Positions 37,887 through 49,985 of a stretch of DNA of 64,000 nucleotides are shown piece after piece; within the stretch, counting starts at the first letter, position 1, and every line of letters starts with the position of its first letter. Position numbers and translations under genes: made by a program. The notes beneath the pieces were generated by a model, which had not been told where the DNA came from, searched no databases, and saw nothing but the letters and a program-made list of their open reading frames with translations. Source of the stretch: Taudactylus pleione (Eukaryota; Chordata; Amphibia; Anura; Myobatrachidae); contig JAUIMM010001409.1 in NCBI GenBank assembly GCA_031769625.1, forward strand, positions 186,001 to 250,000, given 5' to 3'.

Positions 37887-38161
37887 ATAAGAATAGATAT
37901 TACTGTACGTTACCTGTACATTCAGCAGAAGTGAATGTAAGCTCTGTGTACAAGCTGGCCATTTATTCAGTGCTCCTCGCTGTTGGAGATAAAATTAATG
38001 ACTGATGTCTTCTTACGGTATAAATATGAATATTATACAACAGTCCACAGAGCAAATATGTAGTTCAACAGCACTCGACAAAAATGTGACAATGCAAACA
38101 TGTCAAATATATAGGTGAAAGACAGCATGGCACTCATGTAGTATAGATCTCTTCTTAGCTC
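37887..38161. other. Short spacer, nothing recognised
   Basis: This is AT-rich non-repetitive sequence between two MITEs. Confidence 0.5.
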
Positions 38162-38164
38162 TCA

Positions 38165-38748
38165 GGACCTGATTCAGACCCGGTCGCTAAGAAGCGTTCA
38201 CTCGTACCTGGCCGATTTTCACATTCTGCGCGTTTGCAAACCAGTGTGAAAGATCTGGACGCGTTCGCTCGCCGAACATAGACAGCCCAGCAGAGTGAGT
38301 GACAGGACAGGCCGTTTGTGGGTGGTAACGGGGGCTGGCCACTAGAAACGGGGGTGGAGGTGTGAACGCAGGCGTGCCTGAGCGTCTTAATGCCGTTGCA
38401 GAGGCGTGTATAATTAAGAGGCAGCGTCATAGTACATCACCTGGTTGTATTTCACACTGAAGTGATCGCAGTGCTTGTGGTAGGGTATAGTCAACCTCAA
38501 GCGCTGCGATCGCTTCCGATGGTACCCGATGTAACAATGGTTACATACACTTCCTGGAGATGACGTGTGCAAGTGGGCGTCTAAAGACAGGTTGGTGGGT
38601 GTCTACATACACAAAGCGAACGCACGCCAAGACATAGTGGGCGTTCTTATGCCTTGCTGTGTGATCGCCTGCCTTGCTTGGTGTGTGCCGGATTTGCATA
38701 CACTGGGTGCGAGCGAACGCATCTAGCGACCGGGTCTGAATCAGTTCC
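38165..38748. mobile_element. PIF/Harbinger-like MITE, 584 bp
   Basis: The terminal inverted repeats are about 25 bp and almost perfect: 'ctgattcagacccggtcgct' near 38169 and its inverse, 'agcgaccgggtctgaatcag', near 38725. A three-base duplication, TCA, flanks the element at 38162-38164 and 38749-38751. The ends resemble those of the element at 2456-2876, which has TTA. Harbinger-type elements usually prefer TWA targets, so TCA is slightly unusual. Short frames inside are not genes. Confidence 0.75.
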
Positions 38749-38751
38749 TCA

Positions 38752-39365
38752 GTCACCTAACCTGGAAAAGCATCTCTAAACCTCCCAATTATTTCTAATT
38801 TGCATCTGCTAATTAATAAATAAATCATTATTAAAGGGTTTTGAATCAAAAGTTATTACTCTAGTCTTATAGGTACCACAACTTAGTTATAATTGTGATA
38901 CATGAAATGGGGTGTGTGACTGAAATCGTCTTTTAGAAACTCAGAAACACACTGTAGCTGCCATTTGACGAGTAGGTTTTGAATAACTAACCTACATAAT
39001 GTTGGAAACACACCATAGATTGCACTGACTGTTTGTGACTACACGTTTCTATTCTATTCACAACCTATTTGAAAAATAACTGGAACTGTGCATTTCTGTG
39101 GCTTTAGCAGGTGATTTTAGGCAGTATCAGGAGTTATTCTTGAAGGCCGTAGTAGCCAAAATATTGATTTTAATTAGGAGAAATTCTTTTTGAGTGTAGC
39201 TAATGTTTAACAATGACATTACAGTGATATGGCTGTTATATGACACTTATGTCAAATTTGCCAAATGGATTTCTTAAGACAAGAAAAGTAGTTGGACCCT
39301 TGTACCTACAGCTCCCCCAATCCTGCATGTTCAGTATCTCTCGTAGGGGGAGATGTGTCAAGACT
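38752..39365. other. Non-repetitive AT-rich stretch
   Basis: No repeat, gene or transposon end was recognised before the 35-bp array. Confidence 0.5.
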
Positions 39366-42300
39366 CAAAGAGTCAGTCCCATGTAACTACAGCAATGTGT
39401 GTAATGGTCAGTCCCATGTAACTACAGCAATGTGTGTAATGGTCAGCCCATGTAACTACAGCAATGTGTGTAATGGTCAGTCCCATGTAACTACAGCAAT
39501 GTGTGTAATGGTCAGTCCAGTGTAACTACAGCAGTGTGTGTAATGGTCAGTCCCATGTAACTACAGCAACATGTGTAATGGTCAGTCCCATGTTACTACA
39601 GCAATGTGTGTAATGGTCAGTCCAGTGTAACTACAGCAGTGTGTGTAATGGTCAGTCCCATGTAACTACAGCAACATGTGTAATGGTCAGTCCCATGTAA
39701 CTACAGCAATGTGTGTAATGGTCAGTCCCATGTAACTACAGCAATGTGTGTAATGGTCAGCCCATGTAACTACAGCAATGTGTGTAATGGTCAGTCCCAT
39801 GTAACTACAGCAATGTGTGTAATGGTCAGTCCAGTGTAACTACAGCAGTGTGTGTAATGGTCAGTCCCATGTAACTACAGCAACATGTGTAATGGTCAGT
39901 CCCATGTTACTACAGCAATGTGTGTAATGGTCAGTCCATGTAACTACAGCAACATATGTAATGGTCAGTCTCGTGTAAATACAGCAGCGTGTGTAATGGT
40001 CAGTCCCTGGTAACTACAGCAATGTGTGTAATGGCCAATCCCATGTAACTATGGAAATGTGTGTAATGGTCAGTCCCGTGTAACTATGGCAATGAGTGTA
40101 ATGGTCAGTCCCATGTAATACACGTCAGCCAATCCCATGTAACTATGGTAATGTGTGTAATGGTCAGTCCCGTGTAACCACAGCAATGTGTGTAATGGTC
40201 AGTACCATGTAACTACAGCAACGTGTGTGATAGTCAGTCCCGTGTAACTACAGCAATGTGTGTAATGGTCAGTACCAAGTAACTACAGCAACGTGTGTAA
40301 TAGTCAGTCCCATGTAACTACAGCAACGTGTGTGATAGTCAGTCCCGTGTAACTACAGCAATGTGTGTTATGGTCAGTCCTGTCTAACTACAGCAACGTG
40401 TGTAATGGTCAGTCCCATGTAACTACAGCAATGTGTGTAATGGTCAGTCCCGTGTAACTACAGCACTGTGAGTAATAGTCAGTCCCGTGTAACTAGAGCA
40501 ATGTGTGTAATGGCCAGTCCTGTGTAACTAGAGCAATGTGTGTACTGGCCAATCCCATGTATCTATGGAAATGTGTGTAATGGTCAGTCCCGTGTAACTA
40601 TGGCAATGTGTGTAATGGTCAGTCCCATGTAATACACGTCAGCCAATCCCATGTAACTATGGTAATGTGTGTAGTGGTCAGTCCCGTGTAACTACAGCAA
40701 TGTGTGTAATGGTCAGTACCATGTAACTACAGCAACGTGTGTGATAGTCAGTCCCGTGTAACTACAGCAATGTGTGTTATGGTCAGTCCTGTCTAACTAC
40801 ACAACGTGTGTAATGGTCAGTCCCATGTAACTACAGAAATGTGTGTAATGGTCAGTCCCATGTAACTACAGCAATGTGTGTAATGGTCAGTCCCGTGTAA
40901 CTACAGCACTGTGAGTAATAGTCAGTCCCGTGTAACTATAGCAACTTGTGTAATGGTCAGTCCTGTGTAACTACAGCAGTGTGTGTAATGGTCAGTCGCA
41001 TGTAACTACAGCAACGTGTGTAATAGTCAGTCCTGTGTAACTACAGCAATGTGTGTAATGGTCAGTCCCATGTAACTACAGCAATGTGTGTTAATGGTCA
41101 GTCCCGTGTAACTACAGCAAAGTGTGTAATGGTCAGTCCCGTGTAACTACAGCACCGGGTGTAATAGTCAGTCCCGTGTAACTAGAGCAATGTGTGTAAT
41201 GGTCAGTCCTGTGTAACTACAGCAGTGTGTGTAATGGTCAGTCGCATGTAAATACAGCAACGTGTGTAATGGTCAGTCGCATGTAACTACAGCAACTTGT
41301 GTAATGGTCAGTCCTGTGTAACTACAGCAGAGTGTGTAATGGTCAGTCCCGTGTAACTACAGCAGAGTGTGTAATGGTCAGTCCCGTTTAACTACAGCAA
41401 CATGGGTAAAGGTCAGCCCCATGTAACTACAGCAATCTGTGTAATGGGCAGTCCCGTGTAACTACAGCAACGTATGCAATGGTCAATCCTGTGTAACTAC
41501 AGCAAAGTGTGCAATGGTCAGTCCTGTGTAACTACAGCTTATGTATGTAATGGTCAGTCCCATGTAACTACAGCTTATGTATGTAATGGTCAGTCCCGTG
41601 TAACTACAGCAACTTGTGTAATGGTCACTTCCATGTAACTACATCTATGTATGTAATGGTCAGTCCCGTGTAATTACAGCTATGTATGTAATGGTCAGTC
41701 CTGTGTAACTAGAGCAATGTATGTAGTGATAAATCCCATTTAACTACAGCAACCTATGTAATGGTCAGTCCTGTGTAACTACAGCAACGTGTGTAATGGT
41801 CATTCCCGTGTAACTACAGCAACCTAGGTAATGGTTGGTCCCATGTATCTACAGCAACCTGTATAATGGCTAGTCCCGTGTAACTATAGCAACGTGTGTA
41901 ATGGTCAGTCCCGTGTAACTACAGCAACGTATGTATGGTTAGTCCCGTGTAACTACAGCAACGTATATAATGGTAATTTCTGTGTAACTACAGCAACCTA
42001 TGTAATGGTTATTCCCACGTATCTACAGCAACCTGTGTAATGGTTAGTCCCGTGTAAGTACAGCAACGTCTGTAACAGTCAGTCCCGTGTAACAACAGCA
42101 ACGTGTGAAATGGTCAGTCCCATTTAACTACACAACATGTGTAATAGTCAGTCCCTACAGTAGTTACTGACTCCAATAGTCAGTAACTACAGCTATGTAT
42201 GTAATGGTCAGTCCCGTGTAACTACAGCAATGTATGGAATGGTCAGTCCCATGTAACTACAGAAACATATGTAATGGTCAGTCCCGTGTAACTAAAGTAA

Positions 42301-45300
42301 TGTGTGTAATGGTTAGTCCCATGTAACTACAGCAACGTTTGTAATGGTCAGTCCCGTGTAACTACAGCAACGTGTGTAATAGTCAGTCCCGTGTAACTAC
42401 AGCAATGTATGTAATGGTCAGTCCCGGGTAACTACAGCTAAGAGTGTAGTGGTCAGTCCCGTGTAACTACATCAATGTATGTAATGGTCAGTCCCGTGTA
42501 ACTACAGCAACGTGGGTAAAGGTCAGTCCCATGTAACTACAGCAACGTGGGTAATGGTCAGTCCCGTGTAACTACAGCAGTGTCTGTAATGGTCAGTCCC
42601 GTGAACCTACAGCAATGTGTGTAATTGTCAGTCCCATGTAACAACAGCAACGTATGTAGTGGCCAGTCCTGTGTAACTACTGTAAGGTGTGTAATGGTCA
42701 GTCCCATGTAACTACAGCAACGTGTGAAATGGTCAGTCCTGCGTAACTACAGCAACGTGTGTAATGGTCAATCCCGTGTAAGTACAGCAACGTGTGTAAT
42801 GGTCAGTCCCGTGTAACTACAGCAACGTGTGTTAATGGTCAGTCTGGTGTAACTACAGCAACGTGTAGAATGGTCAGTTGGTCAGTCCTGTGTCACTACA
42901 GCAATGTATGTAATGGTCACTCCTGTGTAACTACAGCTATGTATGTAATGGTTAGTTCCGTGTAACTACAGCTATGTATGTAAGGGTCAGTCCCATGTAA
43001 AATCAGCTATGTATGTAATGGTCAGTCCCGTATAACTAGAGCAATGTATATAGTGGTAAATTCCATGTAACTACAGCAACCTATGTAATGCTCAGTCTCA
43101 TGTAACTACAGCAACGTATGTAGTGGTCAGTACCGTGTAACTACAGCAACGTGTGTAATGGTCATTCCCATGTAAGTACAGCAACGTGTGTTACGGTCAG
43201 TCACGTGTAAGTACAGCAATATGTGTAATGGTCAGTCCAGTGTAAGTACAGCAACGTGTGTAATGGTCAGTCCCATGTAACTACAGCAACGTGTGTAATG
43301 GTCAGTCCAGTGTAAGTACAGCAACGTGTGTTATGGTCAGTCCCGTGTAAGTACAGCAATATGTGTAATTGTCAGTCCAGTGTAACTACAGCAACGGTGT
43401 AACTACAGCAAAGTGTGTAATGGTCAGTCCCATGTAACTACAGCAACGTACATAATGGGTCAGTCCCGTGTAACTACAGCAACGTATGTCAAGGTCAGTC
43501 CCGTGTAACTACACCAACTTGTGTAATGGTCAGCCCCGTGTAATTACAGTAACGTGTGTAATGGTCAGTCCCATGTAACTACGGCAATGTGTGTACTGGT
43601 CAGTCCCGTGTAACTATAGCAACATATGTAATGGTCAGTCCTTTGTAACTACAGCAATATGTGCAACGGTGAGGTCCCTGGTAACTACGGCAGCGTGTGT
43701 AATGGTCAGACCCGTGTAACTATAGCTGCGTGTGAAACGGTCAGTCCCTGGTAACTACAGCAACGTATGTCATGGTCAGTCCCGTGTAACTACACCAACT
43801 TGTGTAAAGGTCAGCCCCGTGTAACTACAGCAACGTGTGTAATGGTCACTCCCATGTTACTACAGCAAAGTTTGCAAAGGTCAGTCCCGTGTAACCACAT
43901 ATATGTATGTAATGGTTAGTCCCTTGTAACTGCAGCAACGTATGTAATGGTCAGTCCTGTGTAACTACAGCAATATGTGCAACGGTCAGTCCCTGGTAAC
44001 TACGGCAGCGTGTATAATGGTCAGTCCCGTGTAACTACAGCAATATGTGTATTGATCAGTCCTATGTAATTATGGCAACATCTGTGTAGTGGTCAGTCCC
44101 ATGTAATACAGTTCAGTCAGTCCCATGTAACTATGCCAGCATGTGTCATGGACAGTCCCATGTATCCACAGCAACTTGTGTAATAATCATTCCCATGTAA
44201 CAACGGCAATGTGTGTAATGGCCAGTCCTGTGTAACTACAGCAATGTGTGTAATGGTAAGCCCCATGTAACAATGGCAACGTCTGTAATGGTCAGCCCCA
44301 TGTAACTACAGCAGTGTGCTTAATGACCAGTCCCATGTAACTACAGCAATGTGTAATGGTCAGTCCCGTGTAACTATGACATCGCATGTAATGGTCAGTC
44401 CTGTGTAACTACAGCAATGTGTAATGATTAGTCCCATGTAACATCAGCCACATGTGTAATGGTCAGTCTCCTGTAACTACAGCAACGTGTGTAATGTCCA
44501 GTCCCATGTAACTACAGCAACATGTGTATTGGTCAGTCCCGTGTAACTACAGCAACGTGTGTAATGGTCAGTCCTGTGTAACTACAGCAACGTCTGTAAT
44601 GGTCAGTCCCATGTAACCACAGCAATGTATGTAATGGTCAGTCCCATGTAACTACAGCAATATGTAATGGTCAGTCCCGTGTAACTATGACATCGCATGT
44701 AATGGTCAGTCCTGTGTAACTACAGCAATGTGTAATGATTAGTCCCATGTAACTACAGTCACATGTGTAATGGTCAGTCTCCTGTAACTACAGCAACGTG
44801 TGTAATGTCCAGTCCCGTGTAACTACAGCAACGTGTGTATTGGTCAGTCCCGTGTAACTACAGCAACGTGTGTAATGGTCAGTCCTGTGTAACTACAGCA
44901 ACGTCTGTAATGGTCAGTCCCATGTAACTACAGCAATGTGTATAATGGTCAGTCCTATACAACTACAGCAATGTGTGTAATGGTCGGTCCCATGTAACTA
45001 CAGCAAGGTGTGTAATGGCGTCCCGTGTAACTGCAGCAGTGTGTTTAATGACCAGTCCCATGTAACTACAGCAATGTGTGTATTTGTCAGTCCCATGTAA
45101 CCACAGCAATGTATGTAATGGTCAGTCCCATGTAACTGCAGCAAGGTGTGTAATGGCGTCCCGTGTAACTGCAGCAGTGTGTTTAATGACCAGTCCCATG
45201 TAACTACAGCAATGTGTGTATTTGTCAGTCCCATGTAACCACAGCAATGTATGTAATGGTCAGTCCCATGTAACTACAGCAATATGTAATGGTCAGTCCC

Positions 45301-46605
45301 GTGTAACTATGACATCGCATGTAATGGTCAGTCCTGTGTAACTACAGCAATGTGTAATGATTAGTCCCATGTAACTACAGCCACATGTGTAATGGTCAGT
45401 CTCCTGTAACTACAGCAACGTGTGTAATGCCCAGTCCCGTGTAACTACAGCAACGTGTGTAATGGTCAGTCCCGTGTAACTACAGCAACGTGAGTAATGG
45501 TCAGTCCTGTGTAACTACAGCAACATCGGTAATGGTCAGTCCCATGTAACTACAGCAATGTGTATAATGGTCAGTCCTATACAACTACAGCAATGTGTGT
45601 AATGGTCGGTCCCATGTAACTACAGCAAGGTGTGTAATGGCGTCCCGTGTAACTGCAGCAATGTGTGTAATGGTCAGTCCCGTGTAATTACAGAAACATG
45701 TGTAATGGTCAGTCCTGTGTAACTACATCAACTTGTGTAATGGTTAGTTCCGTTTATCTACAGCTATGTATGTAATGGTCAGTCCCGTGTAACTTCAGCT
45801 ACGTATGTAATGGTCAGTCTCGTATAACTAGAGCAATGTATGTAGTGGTAAATTCCATGTAACTACAGCAACCTATGTAATGCTCAGTCCCATGTAACTA
45901 CAGCAACGTGTGTAATGGTCAGTCCCGTGTAACTACAACAACGTGTGTAAGGTCAGTCCCGTGTAACTACAGCAACCTAGGTAATGGTTAGTCCCGTGTA
46001 TCTACAGCAACCTGTATAATGGTTAGTCCCGTGTAACTACAGCAACGTGTGTAATGGTCAGTCCCGTGTAACTACAGCAACATATGTAATGGTTAGTCCT
46101 GTGTAACTACAGCAACATGTGTAATGGTTATTCCCGTTTATCTACAGCAACCTGTGTAATGGTTAGTCCTGTGTAACTACAGCCACGTTTGCAGTGGTCA
46201 GTCCCATTTAACTACAACAACATGTGTAATGGTCAGTCCCGTATAACTACAGCAACCTGTGTAATGGTTAGTCCTGTGTAACTACAGCAACGTGTGCAAA
46301 TGTCAGTCCCATTTAACTACAGCAACGTGTGTAATGGTCAGTCCCATGTAACTACAGCAACGTGTGTAATGGTCAGTCCCATGTAACTACAGCAACGTGT
46401 GTAATGGTCAGTCCCGTGTAACTATAGCAACGTGTGTAATGGTCAGTCACGTTTAACTACAGCAACGTATGTAATGGTCAGTCCCGTGTAACTACAGCAA
46501 CGTATGTAATGGTCAGTCCCGTGTAACTACAGCTATGTATGTAATGGTCAGTCCCATGTAACTACAGCAACATGTGTAATGGTTAGTCCCATGTAACTAC
46601 ATCAC
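39366..46605. repeat. 35-bp minisatellite, about 207 copies (7.2 kb)
   Basis: The unit is 'gtaatggtcagtccc' followed by 'atgtaactacagcaatgtgt', period 35. Divergence is higher than in the other arrays. Two CpG positions per unit appear as cg, ca or tg (cccgtg/cccatg/cctgtg and aacgtg/aacatg/aatgtg). Higher-order copies are visible: 'ccatgtaatacacgtcagcc' at 40111 and 40625, and 'taactatgacatcgcatg' at 44371, 44682 and 45304. Many single-base indels break all long frames. Confidence 0.97.
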
Positions 46606-46947
46606 TTTCTACTATTCCTTTTAAATGCTGAGAATTACTTTACAATAGTCACATATAAGTAACAATGACAAAATACAACTAAGAGTGTCCCCACAATTCC
46701 CGCCCTGGTCACACGTTCCTCCTGGCCAGAAATGCTGCCCGCTGTATGGATATATTTCCACGTAGTTACAGGATTGTTCTCTGCAGATAAATAACTTATT
46801 GTCTGAGGTAACAGGGCCAGGCTGGTCATTAGCAGGTGGCATCCTACAGAACAAGTCATCTTTTCAGCCAGGACACCCCAGGGTGCCAGGAGGGGCCACT
46901 CTGCCAGCTGCCGGCATCACTCATGTGCAGGAGATGAGATCCCGTAA
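46606..46947. other. Non-repetitive spacer, no gene seen
   Basis: Two overlapping minus-strand open frames of 74-77 residues (46621-46859) and part of a plus-strand frame show no recognisable domain. The sequence looks unique at the scale of this window. Confidence 0.5.
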
Positions 46948-47565
46948 CTGCCCTTATACCTCCCTATGCCTGCTCTGCCCACACAGTATAACACACTGCC
47001 CCTATACTGCCCTATGCTCTGCCCGCACAGTATAACACACTGCCCCTACACTGCCCTATGTCTGCTCTGCCCACACAGTATAAAACACTGCCCCTATACT
47101 GCCCTATGTCTGCTCGGCCCGCACAGTATAACACACTGCCCCTATACTGCCCTATGCCTGCTCTACCCGCACAGTATAACACACTGCCCCTATACTGCCC
47201 TATGCTCTGCCCGCACAGTATAACACACTGCCCCTACACTGCCCTATGTCTGCTCTGCCCACACAGTATAACACACTGCCCCTATACTGCCCTATGCTCT
47301 GCCCGCACAGTATAACACACTGCCCCTACACTGCCCTATGTCTACTCTGCCCACACAGTATAAAACACTGCCCCTATACTGCCCTATGCCTGCTCTACCC
47401 GCACAGTATAACACACTGCCCCTATACTGCCCTATGCCTGCTCTGCCCGCACAGTATAACACACTGCCCCTATACTGCCCTATGCCTGCTCTGCCCACAC
47501 AGTATAACACACTGCCCCTATACTGCCCTATGCCTGCTCTGCCCACACAGTATAACACACTGCAG
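46948..47565. repeat. 48/44-bp minisatellite, about 13 copies
   Basis: The unit has 'cagtataacacactgcccc' and 'tatactgccctatg'. It occurs in two lengths, 48 bp with 'cctgctctgcc' or 'tctgctctgcc' and 44 bp with 'ctctgcc'. One 48 plus one 44 make a 92-bp step, seen for instance at 46966 to 47058 and 47246 to 47338. The + strand is C-rich. The open frames are by-products. Confidence 0.93.
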
Positions 47566-48457
47566 TTATTACCGTCACCTATGATAAGATCACGACTGTT
47601 ACTGTGAGATTAGGAGCCCACGATGGGGCTGATTCTTAGTCGCACTAAAAGTTGCTGTAGCTGCGGGCAGCCGAGGAAGCCTGATTACTACCTCATGCCG
47701 TAGGTCGAAAGTGGGGGCTCATGTGTGTCCATGCAGAAACCCGGCCAGGAGGCTTGCCCACTCTTTTGGGCTGCCGGAAGTGCCAACCCGATTTTCAGGA
47801 GCCTCCTGGCTGTTCCAGGAGAGTAGGCATTTATGCATGCCACACACATGACACAGACAGGACACACACATGACACAGACAGAACACACACATGACACTG
47901 CCACAAGACAGGGCTGTGCCGTGCATTCACATTGCTGCCATCCCGAAACGAAATTTTTTTTGGAAAGACACATTCTGCCAGGTTCCGTCTGACCCTTCGT
48001 GGGACGGACATACGGAGAGAAGTGTACATTTGCCTGTTTGTTACGTTCCTCATTGTAAAGCGCAGGGAATATGGTGGCATTATATAAATGGTAATAATCA
48101 TAAATGTTGGCCAATACAGACAAATAGGGAAATCTCCACCATCATAGCTGGGATATGTCGGCGATTGCTGTCTCATGTTGTGCCGACAGGCGTGGGCGTA
48201 CTCTGCGTGTAAGCAGATGTGTAAATGTGCGCAGTGCTGTTCTCATACTTCACCGATGAGATGACGCCAGATACATGTATTTCATGGTCACTGGATCTAT
48301 ACATCCCCTACACATAATGCAGCACTGCAGGATACTCCTGTTACTGGCTATTACCTATTATGTATATTCTATTTCTATCACTCATTACCAGTACGGCTGT
48401 GTGTAGTGCCTGCATTATATCTGTTACATGTACTGACATATACTGCACCATATAGAG
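47566..48457. other. Non-repetitive stretch with small repeats
   Basis: A short tandem repeat with 'acacacatgacacagacag' covers about 47840-47895. At about 48030-48105 'attgtaaagcgcagggaata' followed by 'ttatataaatggtaataat' resembles the 3' end of the L2-like copies at 26032 and 28851 and is a probable old fragment. Near 47625 'ggggctgattcttag' resembles a Harbinger-like end. Open frames on both strands at 47688-48212 overlap each other and show no domain. Confidence 0.5.
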
Positions 48458-48662
48458 CACAGGCTCTAAAACTCTGTCCTCAGGACCCCAAACAGTGCAT
48501 GTTTTCCAGGTCTCCTCACAGAATGAAAGAGGGAAATAATTAGCTCCCCCTGTGGATCTTTTAAAATGTGTCAGTGAGTAATGAACACACCTGCGCACCT
48601 GCTGGGTGACCTGGAAAACTTGACCTGTGTGGGGTCCTGAGGGCCAAGTTTGAGAGCCTCTG
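48458..48662. mobile_element. hAT-like MITE, 205 bp, 8-bp target duplication
   Basis: The target sequence atatagag is present at 48450-48457 and again at 48663-48670. Between them, the left end 'cacaggctctaaaactctg' and the reverse complement of the right end, 'cagaggctctcaaacttgg', form inverted repeats that continue through 'tcaggacccca' on both sides and 'gttttccaggt'. A perfect 8-bp duplication with CA...TG ends is the hallmark of hAT elements. No transposase is encoded. Confidence 0.85.
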
Positions 48663-48670
48663 ATATAGAG

Positions 48671-49179
48671 GATACATGCAGTACCTCACAGTGACCAGCA
48701 GAGGGCGAGGATCTCACATGGAATCAGCAGGAGACACTGAGTAACTGCAGAACTGCAGAAGAATTAACCCTCTCAGCTCTGCAATATGACTCCTGATATA
48801 GGGATACGACAGCTGTACTGTGAAATGCTTGTACATTAGGAACAAGCTATTACTGTTTGTCTAACATAGCGTATTATTATTACTATGGATAAAGCACACA
48901 GAGGGTGATGACACAGTCTGCCAAATAGGGACACCCAGTGAATCTACTCACCCCGGGGCTATAACTAGGTCTGTGTACGAGGGGGCAAAGTTTAAGAGGG
49001 ATGCAGTAAAATGTATTTTATTTTAAGTTGGCTAAACTATGTGGCAAAGAAAGGGGGGGCGGGGTCTAATTTATTCTTGCCCCAGGAGCTACATTTTGAA
49101 ATGATACATCTGAGACACTCTCCTGCCCCTGATGCTGGCGATACAGGAGGCGAATCTGACACCGTGGAAGAGTCGGAGT
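48671..49179. other. Non-repetitive stretch, no gene seen
   Basis: Apart from the candidate CTCF-like motif at 48695-48707, nothing is recognised. Short minus-strand frames show no domain. Confidence 0.5.
48695..48707 (+). promoter_or_regulatory. Candidate CTCF core motif
   Basis: The 13 bases 'ccagcagagggcg' fit the well-known vertebrate CTCF core, CCASYAGRKGGCR, at every position. The match is short and also occurs by chance and in transposon-derived sequence, so binding is not implied without data. Confidence 0.35.
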
Positions 49180-49284
49180 AAAGCTGGGTACACACTGGAG
49201 GGACGAGCATTATTTCCGACATCAGAACGAATGCCCGCCACCAGTGATTGTGCGTCCGCACTGGACGACTGGAAAGAAAAAAGT
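49180..49284 (+). mobile_element. MITE left end leading into 51-bp array
   Basis: The end 'aaagctgggtacacactgg' is of the family seen complete at 32926-33193. The matching right end is not found after the array, which runs straight into the 54-bp array. This is a truncated copy. Confidence 0.55.
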
Positions 49285-49985
49285 AACGGTCACAGTTATG
49301 TCATTCATTAACAATGTACTGCTCGCTAGCGATATCGCTAATAGTTATGTCATTCATTAACAATGTACTGCTCGCTAGCGACATCACTATTTAAGTCACG
49401 TCACTCATTAACAATGTACTGCTCGCTAGCGATATCGCTACCACAGTTACGTCATTCATTAACAATATACTGCTCGCTACCGACATCGCTATCACAGTTA
49501 TGTCATTCATTAACAATGTACTGCTCGCCAGCGATATCGCTATCACAGTTACGTCATTCATTAACAATGTACTGCTCGCTAGCGATATCGCTATCACAGT
49601 TACGTCATTCATTAACAATGTACTGCTCGCTAGCAATATCGCTATCACAGTTACGTCATTCATTAACAATGTACGGCTCGCTAGCGATATCGCTACCATA
49701 GTTACGTCATTCGTTAACAATGTACTGCTTGCCAGCGATATCGCTATCACAGTTACGTCATTCATTAACAATGTACTGCTCGCTAGCGACATCGCTATCA
49801 CAGTTACGTCATTCATCAACAATGTACTGCTCGCTAGCGACATCGCTATCACAGTTACGTCATTCATTAACAATGTACTGCTCGCTAGCGACATCGCTAT
49901 CAGTTACGTCATTCATTAACACTGTACTGCTCGCTAGCGACACTGCTATCACAGTTACGTCATTCATCAACAATTTACTGCTGTG
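49285..49985. repeat. 51-bp minisatellite, about 13 copies
   Basis: The unit is 'ttacgtcattcatt', 'aacaatgtactgc', 'tcgctagcgatatcgct' and 'atcaca', period 51 (for example gtcatt at 49502 and 49553). It includes a perfect 14-base palindrome, tagcgatatcgcta, and a CRE-like TTACGTCA. CpGs are largely intact, which suggests recent amplification. The open frames on both strands come from the 51-bp period. Confidence 0.94.

Noticed and set aside
39366..46605. CRISPR array
   Set aside because: The repeats are contiguous with no unique spacers and there are no cas genes. The sequence has vertebrate transposons.
49285..49985. Replication origin or protein-binding iterons
   Set aside because: The palindrome and regular spacing could suggest this, but vertebrate origins have no such sequence signature and the array is fully explained as a minisatellite.
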